Shown here: in pieces, positions 52,689 through 60,251 of the stretch
How the letters are laid out: each line of letters begins with the position of its first letter
Numbering within the stretch: position 1 is the stretch's first letter
DNA from: Planctomycetota bacterium
Lineage (GTDB): Bacteria > Planctomycetota > PUPC01 > JACPCR01
Length of the DNA stretch: 64,000 bases
Direction of reading: 5' to 3'
Assembly: GCA_027625095.1 (NCBI GenBank)
Contig: JAQBXN010000010.1
Span: 46,744 to 110,743 of the forward strand
Notes under the pieces: model-generated
Database searches by the model: none
What the model was told of the DNA's origin: nothing
What the model saw: only the letters and a program-made list of their open reading frames with translations
Program-made: the position numbers and the translations under genes

Positions 52689-53471
52689 ATGAGTTTGCTT
52701 CAAGAGCCAACTACTTGCTTCTCAGTAAACATCACTGTGGTTAAAAGATCTTTAATGCTCTACTTCGTATTCATGATGGCCCTCACCGCAAGTCTGCCGG
52801 TTCGAGGCGGGGAGACTGACGTAGAGCAAGACACCATCCAGAAATTCTTCGCAAGCCGAGGGATGCAGGTCGACCTCAAGAAACGCGAGGTAAGGTTGGA
52901 GGCTTCAGTCTGCCTGAAAAAAGGGATTCTTGAGTACCTGGTGTGCCGCCCGAACAGCTATGAACATGAGTCCATTTTCGTCACCAGTACAAAGGCTCAG
53001 TATCTGCACCTGGCCCTTTCGCTGGTGGGGCTGCGGGAGTCCACCGTCAGTCCGCCGCTTTTCTTCTTGCTGGCGAAATCGCGAAAGCTTCAACATTCAC
53101 GGATCGGAATCGATGTGGAGTACAAAGTGGACGGCAAGGAGGTTCGCTGCAGGCTTTCCAAACTCCTGGTGAATCGTGCGGACAAAGAGACTGAATTACC
53201 TAACGAGTGGATTTTCTCAGGCTCTCAAGTCCTGGAGAAAAATGGGAAGACCATTTATGCGGCCGATGATTCCGGGGCCGTTGTGAGCATCGTGCCCAAC
53301 GGAAACGCGGTGGTTCAATTTGGCGAGGAGACCAGCAACCCCTATCAAGGTGAAGACAAGGGCATGGAAGCAAACCCCAATGCAGTACCCGCAGTCGGAA
53401 CCCTTGTTAAGTTGGTTTTCAAACCGTTGGGCGACACTGCTCCACCTGTCGCCCCCGCTAAGAAGGAATGA
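52689..53471 (+). CDS. Exported YdjY domain-containing protein
   Basis: A protein of about 260 residues with a hydrophobic signal (LYFVFMMALTASLPVRGG) that may begin at 52689 or, more simply, at 52755. The YdjY domain follows: MQVDLKKREVRLEASVCL, KKGILEYLVCRPNSYEHESI and LHLALSLVGLRES, then a C-terminal part with WIFSGSQVLEKNGK and VSIVPNGNAVVQF. YdjY proteins are periplasmic, of unknown function, often near redox and glycan genes. It is the intact paralogue of the fragment at 50239. Confidence 0.78.
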   Translation: MSLLQEPTTCFSVNITVVKRSLMLYFVFMMALTASLPVRGGETDVEQDTIQKFFASRGMQVDLKKREVRLEASVCLKKGILEYLVCRPNSYEHESIFVTSTKAQYLHLALSLVGLRESTVSPPLFFLLAKSRKLQHSRIGIDVEYKVDGKEVRCRLSKLLVNRADKETELPNEWIFSGSQVLEKNGKTIYAADDSGAVVSIVPNGNAVVQFGEETSNPYQGEDKGMEANPNAVPAVGTLVKLVFKPLGDTAPPVAPAKKE

Positions 53472-53538
53472 AAATCACTATTCCGGGCAGTTGCCAGGAT
53501 GACGTCTCAAACAAGACAGTCCGTTTGCAAAATCAAAT

Positions 53539-56226
53539 ATGAGTAAGAAACAGAGCTTGGACTCGGAGCGAAGCGGTGACATCTCCCCCAGGCTGGTCTA
53601 TGCGATGGTGTTCTTCTCCGGCTTTGCAGGGCTCGTCTATCAAATCCTATGGATGAAGCAGTTGGGGGTCCTGTTCGGCAACACCTCGCACGCGGCGGCG
53701 GCTACGCTCGCGGCGTTTTTTGCCGGGGTGGCGGGCGGAAGCTGGTTCTGGGGCATGCGGTCGACAACAACCGACAATCCGCTGCGGGTCTACGCCTGGC
53801 TGGAGGCCGGCATTGCCCTGACGGCGCTCCTTTATTTTGTGGTGCTTTCCCTTTTCTATCTGATCTACCCAGCCGTCTACCAGAGCGTGGGCAACGGTGT
53901 CGCGCTGCTGGGCATCAAGCTCCTCCTGGCGCTGGTGCTGGTCTTCCCCCCCGCCTTCTGCATGGGCGGCACGATACCCGTCATCGGCCAGTTTCTAATA
54001 CGGACAGAGGGGCAGTTCGGGATAACCGCAGCGCTGCTCTACGGCGTCAACACCCTGGGGGCCGCGCTTGGCGCTTTCCTGACCGGCTTCTGCTTTGTGC
54101 TCCTGCTGGGCCTCAAGATGACCTGTGTCGGCGCCATGGTCATAACAGGTCTGGTCGCGGCAACCGCGTACCGTCTGTCAGGTCGCAGCGGATATCCGGT
54201 CGCCGAGGATGAGAAAAATCAGGAAACGCCGACCATGCCCACCAGGGCGAAAGAGAAGCGCAAGAAGAAACGTGCGAAGGAAGTGACCAGACAGCCCGGC
54301 AATTCGGTAGACAGAATCGCACTTCATTTCATCTGTTTCCTTTCGGGGTTCGGGGTGCTGGCGCTTGAAGTGCTCTGGACGCGTATGTTCGCGCAGGTTC
54401 ATGAGAATTCGATTTACAGCTTTTCGTCCGTCCTGGTGATCGTGCTGGTCTGTCTGGCCCTGGGTGCACTCATGGCATCGATGCTTGCCCGGCTTGCCTT
54501 TCCGCCGCTGCCGCTGCTGGCCTGTCTGATGATCCTCAGCGGCCTTGCGGTGTCTGTTTCGCCTTTCATCTTCATGTATCTGACCGATGACTTTCAGATG
54601 TTGGATGCGAGTGGCTCGTTCCAGCACTACACGGTGCAACTATTCCTGAAGGGCTTCGCGTCCATCGGACTGCCCACGCTGCTGCTCGGAACGGTCTTTC
54701 CGTTCCTGATGAAAATCGAAGAACGATTCGCGATTCAGCCCGGCCGTGTTCTCGGTCGCCTTTCGGCGGTGAATACGGTCGGTGCCATTTTGGGCTCGGT
54801 GGTGTGCGGCTTTGTGCTGCTGGGGCAATTGGGCATGTGGCGTACCATGCAGCTTATCTCTGCGATGTATCTCGTTGCCGGGATTCTGCTGCCAACTGCC
54901 TGGGACAAGCGAGGGCTTTTCATCAAGGCGGTCGGGGGCGGTTTTATCCTTCTGGCCGTTACAGGGCTCAGCCCGACCGGACTGCCGGTTACCGGTCGTG
55001 ACCCCGCCCGTCTCGCGGAAGAGGTGCTGGAGGCCTGGGAGACGAGTGACTGCACGGTCTCGGTCGTTGAAAACATGGTTGGCCACCGTGCGATCAGGAT
55101 CAACTCCAACTATCGCCTGGGCTCCACCGATGCCGCCCCACAGCAGGAGTTCCAGGGGCGGATGCCGCTGCTGATCTATCCCGGAACAAAGAGTGTCTTT
55201 TTCCTGGGGATGGGCACCGGCATAACCGCGGGCGCATCCCTGGACGAACCATTCAGATCCGTGGAACGCGTGGTGGCGTGCGAGATGGTTCCGGAGGTGG
55301 TCACCGCAGCAAGAAGATACATGGCCGGCGAGCTACCTGCGAAGGCGGTGGCGAGGTCAGAATACGACATGGCCTGGATGCCGGACCTCACCAACGGTCT
55401 CTTCAAGGATCCGCGTGCCGAGGTCCTTATTGAGGATGGCCGGCACTACCTGATGGCCACCAACGAAACCTTCAACATGATCAATGCTGACCTGTTTCTC
55501 CCCTACCGCAGCGGCGCTGGCAGTCTCTACAGCCGTGAACACTTCAAGAGTGCCAGGGCGAGGCTCAATCCCGGCGGGGTGTTTGTCCAGTGGCTGCCGT
55601 TGTACCAGATGACAGAGAATGAGTTCGGGATTGTTGCCAGAACGATGCTGGCCGTCTTCGAGCAGGTGACGCTTTGGCGCCACAATTTCCAGCCCGGCGC
55701 CGAGATCATTGCGCTTTTCGGTCACCGTGATGCTTCGCCTCTTCCCGCGTCCATTATTGATTCGAGCGCAGAAAAGAGAGCTTCAGTTACGGGACGGAGT
55801 TACCTCGACCTGCACCATCTGATGTTGCCGCTTAATGAACAGACCATCCTGCTCTTCTATTGCGGCAACTTGACGGCCGCGGCAGACCTCTTTGCCAGGT
55901 ATCCCATCAACACCGATGACCGTCCGATCATCGAATACACGACCCCTCGAACGCTCCGCCAGAAGAGCGGCGATCTGCCCCCTACCTTTGTCGGCCCGCG
56001 GCTTGCCACGCTCGTCGACAAGCTCCTGACGCGTTGTCCCCCTGAGCTCGACCCGATGCTCGCAAAGCGCACGGTTGAGAATCGCCGGCTACCGGTGGCA
56101 GGGGCCGCGTTTCATCAGGCCTGGATCGAACAGGCCGTGGGCGATACCAAGAAATGCAGGGAGGCGTGGAACCGTTTTGTTCGTGAGTGGACGAATCAGG
56201 GAGGTGATCCCGGACCACGGAACTGA
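53539..56226 (+). CDS. Fused MFS transporter/spermidine synthase-like protein
   Basis: An 895-residue protein. Residues about 15-480 hold some 12-14 membrane helices, including FSGFAGLVYQILWMKQLGVL (the signature of this fusion), PPAFCMGGTIPVIGQFL and LLYGVNTLGAALGAFLTGF, with a basic cytosolic loop (about 225-255). The C-terminal part (about 500-800) is a SpeE-like methyltransferase fold with FFLGMGTGITAG (SAM-type loop) and VLIEDGRHYLM. Family members are widespread and uncharacterised; aminopropyl transfer is not proven. Inner membrane. Confidence 0.9.
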   Translation: MSKKQSLDSERSGDISPRLVYAMVFFSGFAGLVYQILWMKQLGVLFGNTSHAAAATLAAFFAGVAGGSWFWGMRSTTTDNPLRVYAWLEAGIALTALLYFVVLSLFYLIYPAVYQSVGNGVALLGIKLLLALVLVFPPAFCMGGTIPVIGQFLIRTEGQFGITAALLYGVNTLGAALGAFLTGFCFVLLLGLKMTCVGAMVITGLVAATAYRLSGRSGYPVAEDEKNQETPTMPTRAKEKRKKKRAKEVTRQPGNSVDRIALHFICFLSGFGVLALEVLWTRMFAQVHENSIYSFSSVLVIVLVCLALGALMASMLARLAFPPLPLLACLMILSGLAVSVSPFIFMYLTDDFQMLDASGSFQHYTVQLFLKGFASIGLPTLLLGTVFPFLMKIEERFAIQPGRVLGRLSAVNTVGAILGSVVCGFVLLGQLGMWRTMQLISAMYLVAGILLPTAWDKRGLFIKAVGGGFILLAVTGLSPTGLPVTGRDPARLAEEVLEAWETSDCTVSVVENMVGHRAIRINSNYRLGSTDAAPQQEFQGRMPLLIYPGTKSVFFLGMGTGITAGASLDEPFRSVERVVACEMVPEVVTAARRYMAGELPAKAVARSEYDMAWMPDLTNGLFKDPRAEVLIEDGRHYLMATNETFNMINADLFLPYRSGAGSLYSREHFKSARARLNPGGVFVQWLPLYQMTENEFGIVARTMLAVFEQVTLWRHNFQPGAEIIALFGHRDASPLPASIIDSSAEKRASVTGRSYLDLHHLMLPLNEQTILLFYCGNLTAAADLFARYPINTDDRPIIEYTTPRTLRQKSGDLPPTFVGPRLATLVDKLLTRCPPELDPMLAKRTVENRRLPVAGAAFHQAWIEQAVGDTKKCREAWNRFVREWTNQGGDPGPRN

Positions 56227-56439
56227 CTGGTGACGATAGCTTCCATCGCGGCGGGAAAGTTTCGAACCTGAATAGTTCATGAATCGGAATGACAATGCTA
56301 ATCACATCTCCAACGGCGAAGCAATTCTCAGATGTTTTTTAGCACAATAGGAATTTGCCGTGAGGATGGGGCCTCTGTAAAGATCAAACTTTGCAGAAAC
56401 GGCCCCGCCTCCGTCAATGGGGGAAACGCGAAAACGCCT

Positions 56440-56525
56440 ATGAGAACTCTCCAACGAATCGTGTCGTTCAGGTTGGTCCTCGCCGCAATGTCGGTGGCCC
56501 TCACACTATCCGCACAGAACGAATC
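56440..56525 (+). pseudogene. Duplicated 5' end of the gene at 63230
   Basis: ATG at 56440 starts RTLQRIVSFRLVLAAMSVAL, TLSAQNE, a signal peptide. The same 84 bases occur at 63230-63313 with about 13 differences, coding KTLQQIVSFRLVVAAMSVTL, ALSAQDE. After this stretch the similarity stops and the frame simply runs antisense through the large minus-strand gene. So this is a broken copy left by duplication or rearrangement, not an intact gene. Confidence 0.8.
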
Positions 56526-56559
56526 TACGGCAGAGCCGCCAACTGCCGTCATCTCTCTT

Positions 56560-59500
56560 TCACTTCCCCCAGATCTCCAGTTCGGTCAAGGTCAGGATTT
56601 TTCCCGCCGCCCGTGCACCGAAGTGGAGTTTGAGACGGCGGCATGTCGAGGCAGTATCGGGTTTGAGAACTGCCACTTGCACGTTCTCATTGGCCTCGAT
56701 GGCGCCCGTGCCCGCACACCGGACCCAATCCCCTTTGCCGTTCTTGTAAGAAAGAATTGTGTCAGGCAACTGACCGGAAAAGAAGAGGCGCAGTTCGCGG
56801 ACAGGGAAGGCATTCTTCAAGTCAAAGGTGATGTCGAACTCGGAACGGTTCTTCCATGCGACCGCCCACTTTTCCACCTCGATGTCTTCGTACTTGCAGT
56901 AACCGGGCTTAATGCGCGCAGGGAATACATCCCGGTAGGAATCACGACGGTCGGTCAGGTCACCCCGGGAGAACGGAATCGGTTCCGCCTCGAAGAACAG
57001 TTCGTCTTCACCCTCCCCGTCGTCGCCATTATCTTTCATGTGGTCCGGGCTGAGGGAATAGGTGTAGCCGCCGCCGGTATCGACATTCTTGACCTCGACC
57101 GGCTGTTCCATATCCCAGTACATGAAATTATTGGTAAGGCACATTCCCATCGGCAGTTTTGGTGCCAGATCGTTGAACTTCTCGGCGGGGAGTTCGAAGC
57201 GCCACAAATCGCAGTCTGAGCTGACGCCCAAACCTGCATTCAGAGTTCTGAAAAGCTCGAGCCACTTGCCCCGGTCAGCGCCTTGGTAAACCGGCCCAAA
57301 AGGATTAAAGGCAAAGTAAAATGTGCGGCCCTTCCCGACAGACTTGGTGATGATGGCCGGGCTATTGTCTTCAAACCTGGCAAGGACAGTGGCTCCGTTC
57401 TCCGGTTCCATGATGTGGATTGTGAATAGCTTTGGGTTCGCCCCCGTGGAGATCTCGAGTGTGTCTCCCTTCCCAAAGGCCCCGAAATATCCTGGGGTCT
57501 CAATTCGGACGTGCGCCACCGATACCTGCTTCGCTCCTTTTAACCTCAATCCAAACAGCGCCTGCCGGCGATCCGATGTCTCCGTCCCGTCAATGTCATA
57601 ACTGAACGCCTTGGGATCGGCGCAGACAATGGCACCTCCGTTCTCGACGAAGCCCCTCATCTTTTCAAAGGTGTCTTGGTCCTGGTAGGCGACTTTGGGC
57701 AGGACCAAGACCTTCATTCCCGAACCGATTGTCTTCTCCAGCAGATGTTCGTCGGTGAATCGGAACCAGTGGTTGGCCCTGACGAGCATCCCGCGTGCGC
57801 GGTGGTTCTCCCATCCATGGAAATTGGCACGCTGGCCCGGATACAGCAGGCTGCCCGGATCCGCCATGTTGGAGTAGTTGGAGTAGAAGAGCGCCAGGGC
57901 AGTCTTCTCGGGAAAGGCGAGCTTCCGCATGGTTTGCATGATGCGGCAAACACGAAGGAAAGCATTAAACCGGGGAGGCGAGCTGAAGTAAGGCGAGTGC
58001 AGTTCAGACCGCTCAGGTATGGTGTACATGTTGGCGTAGTAGGCATGGAAGCCCGTCGCGCCGTGCGCGATCAGACGACTGTAGAGCAGTCGGATGTCTT
58101 CGACGGAGTTTCGGTTCCCTTCGGTATGAGCACATGGCCACGTGTCCTTGCCGGTCAGGTCGGACACCATTTTCGTGATGACCGGGCCATCGCCCGACCG
58201 TGGAGAGGTCTGGTGTGTGAATACGTCGAAATTCTCCCTCTGCAGGCTGAATTCGTAGGGGTGCAGACCCGCCACCGGGTCCGTAGACATCAAGACCAGT
58301 TCGGGTGCCTTCTGCTTGATCAGTTCTCTCAATTTCCGATGACGTTCGCGCATCCTGGAGTTGATGTAGCGATAGTAGGCGATGCGGCGGAAGGGATTGT
58401 TGTCCTCCAGCGAGAGCGGAGCGCCAAATTTACCGAAGCCGTACTGTTCCTTAACCTCGGCGTCTACTTTGGCGTAGATGGGATGATTGACCTCGTGACG
58501 GGGCAGTTCCAGTTGGCCGCCGGCCGTGAACGGCTGACGCATCGCAAGCTTGTCCTGTTCGTCCCCGGCAAAGATCCCCCAGAGAACTTCCCGATGCTGG
58601 TCAATAACATCGGCCACCTGCTGGAGGTACCCCTCGACCGCCTCGTCGGTCAGGATGAACCGGTCGTGGTCGGGGAATTCGATAGGGTAATAGCAGATCT
58701 TCAACCCCGTCTGACTGCATGAGGACTTCATCTCCCGGTAATCAGTGAAGGCGATCGGGCCTGTAAGCAGGGACACCCCGTTCTGATCCATCTCCGTCAT
58801 GACCTGCAACGTTGAATAGGCCAGTCCCATGCGCTTGGCGATGGGACGCATAAAGAAGTAATGGAGCGGGTGCTGCCAAAGGACCGCGCTGGCGCCAAGC
58901 GCCGACATCGGTTGCCCGGACAGGAGTTCCTCGAACAGCGGGTCGGCGGCTCCCTCGGTGTGGCCACGGGGTTCGTACATCACCGGCCAACGTGCCTCAT
59001 AAAGCGTATTGGGAGGGCCTTCCGCAGCGATCATGAAATTAACGTGCTCACCGGGCCGTCCAGCGACCTGGTAACTGAGGTCGACTACCCCTTTGGCGCC
59101 CGGCGCGAGTTCCAACGTGGCGGAGTCGATACTGAGAACGTCGCTGTCATTGCGGGCAGTCGCCTCGCCGCGCACCACTTGCTTTACCCTGGTGAGATTC
59201 TTCACCAGGGCTTTGAACCTGTTGTTCTTCCATAGTGTCCCCTCGCGCGTCAGCTCGCCTCGGCTCAGGCCGATGCACGCGAGCGCTTCCGGGTCCTGAC
59301 CGTCCGTAAAGAGAACGGGGCGGAAGCCTTCGGCTGTCCGGCTTCGTGGGTCAGGTTGTGCCCACGTCATCTGCTCAAGCTCGCCGCCTGCATAGCGGCG
59401 TCTTGCGAGGCTGACTGGAACAACGTTGTTGACGGGAGCGCCAGTGAGGCCGAGGTCGCTGAACGGAACGACGATCTCCGCGGTCCACCGGTCCTCCAGA

Positions 59501-60057
59501 CGTTTGACCGCGGCCTTGCGTGACAGATCCCACCTTGTGTCCCCCGTGCCCGGTGTCAGCACTCTTTCGTCCCGTACCACGCCCAGGCTGTTGCAGCGGA
59601 TCTGAAACCAGTTCCTTCCTGTGCCGCCAATATCGATCCGGATTTCGACGGCATCATCTCCGGAAAGATTCTGGTCGTGTTCATGGCGGTCCGCCTTGAG
59701 CTTCGCCATGTTGTTCTCGAAACACTCGAAGGACACGGTCAGCCCTTCCTTCCCGTAGGTGATCCGGGCCAGAGTTTCTTGATCTGCCTGCCCGCCAGTC
59801 GTGGCCGTAAACCCATCCACGGTGAACGGGTCCGCACCTGCCTTAAGCACGACAAGCTGTTCGGACGAGAGTACGGCGGTCGCCGATTCCATTTTGCCGG
59901 CATCCGGACGACGTTCGGATACGGCGCGCATCGGCACGGGACCGCCCGGAACGGACGGAGCATGCACCTCCGAGAACAGTCTGCGCGGTGGCTCGCCGGA
60001 AAGGGGACCGATGATGGCGAGGGTTACGGCGGCGAGGAACAGCGATGCTCTGGTCAT
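56560..60057 (-). CDS. Large exported beta-galactosidase-like glycoside hydrolase
   Basis: From the ATG at 60055-60057 (AAGGA upstream) a 1165-residue protein with signal peptide (SLFLAAVTLAIIGPLSG). Domain order: CBM9-like binding domain at about 60-240 (ITYGKEGLTVSFECFEN, WDLSRKAAVKRLEDRW), a linker beta domain, a TIM-barrel region (about 380-690; YYPIEFPDHDRFILTDE, GIFAGDEQDKL), a GH42-type class I amidotransferase-like domain (VLVLPKVAYQDQDTFEKMRG, ENGGAIVCADPKAF), and a C-terminal discoidin-like domain. Putative glycan hydrolase; the catalytic acids cannot be named with certainty. Confidence 0.78.
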   Translation of the reverse strand: MTRASLFLAAVTLAIIGPLSGEPPRRLFSEVHAPSVPGGPVPMRAVSERRPDAGKMESATAVLSSEQLVVLKAGADPFTVDGFTATTGGQADQETLARITYGKEGLTVSFECFENNMAKLKADRHEHDQNLSGDDAVEIRIDIGGTGRNWFQIRCNSLGVVRDERVLTPGTGDTRWDLSRKAAVKRLEDRWTAEIVVPFSDLGLTGAPVNNVVPVSLARRRYAGGELEQMTWAQPDPRSRTAEGFRPVLFTDGQDPEALACIGLSRGELTREGTLWKNNRFKALVKNLTRVKQVVRGEATARNDSDVLSIDSATLELAPGAKGVVDLSYQVAGRPGEHVNFMIAAEGPPNTLYEARWPVMYEPRGHTEGAADPLFEELLSGQPMSALGASAVLWQHPLHYFFMRPIAKRMGLAYSTLQVMTEMDQNGVSLLTGPIAFTDYREMKSSCSQTGLKICYYPIEFPDHDRFILTDEAVEGYLQQVADVIDQHREVLWGIFAGDEQDKLAMRQPFTAGGQLELPRHEVNHPIYAKVDAEVKEQYGFGKFGAPLSLEDNNPFRRIAYYRYINSRMRERHRKLRELIKQKAPELVLMSTDPVAGLHPYEFSLQRENFDVFTHQTSPRSGDGPVITKMVSDLTGKDTWPCAHTEGNRNSVEDIRLLYSRLIAHGATGFHAYYANMYTIPERSELHSPYFSSPPRFNAFLRVCRIMQTMRKLAFPEKTALALFYSNYSNMADPGSLLYPGQRANFHGWENHRARGMLVRANHWFRFTDEHLLEKTIGSGMKVLVLPKVAYQDQDTFEKMRGFVENGGAIVCADPKAFSYDIDGTETSDRRQALFGLRLKGAKQVSVAHVRIETPGYFGAFGKGDTLEISTGANPKLFTIHIMEPENGATVLARFEDNSPAIITKSVGKGRTFYFAFNPFGPVYQGADRGKWLELFRTLNAGLGVSSDCDLWRFELPAEKFNDLAPKLPMGMCLTNNFMYWDMEQPVEVKNVDTGGGYTYSLSPDHMKDNGDDGEGEDELFFEAEPIPFSRGDLTDRRDSYRDVFPARIKPGYCKYEDIEVEKWAVAWKNRSEFDITFDLKNAFPVRELRLFFSGQLPDTILSYKNGKGDWVRCAGTGAIEANENVQVAVLKPDTASTCRRLKLHFGARAAGKILTLTELEIWGK

Positions 60058-60091
60058 CTGAAATCCTTTCTTTGAAAGCCTGTCACCACCA

Positions 60092-60125
60092 TCGTAGCAA
60101 CATGCTGCTGCCAGCATGTTGATTC
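60092..60125. repeat. CGTAGC-type hairpin repeat, copy 2
   Basis: TCGTAGC is followed by a perfect 9-base-stem hairpin, AACATGCTG-CTGC-CAGCATGTT (60099-60120). It lies in the 194-base gap between the two large minus-strand genes and matches the element at 17743 in its first part. Confidence 0.6.
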
Positions 60126-60251
60126 TCCAGTCGGCCAGGGCGGCGTTCGGGACAGGCAGGCTGCTCGCTGCCACGATTGAGCAGACGGCAGGCCGGACCG
60201 CTCTCTGCAGCCGGCCGAAGCCAGGACGACTCTTTCAGCAGGATCTTATCC

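Noticed and set aside
56526..57219. Continuation of the plus-strand frame after the duplicated signal peptide
   Set aside because: It is antisense to the large glycoside hydrolase and shares nothing with the intact copy at 63230.
57676..58722. 348-codon plus-strand open frame
   Set aside because: Antisense to the beta-galactosidase-like gene; no domain or ribosome site.
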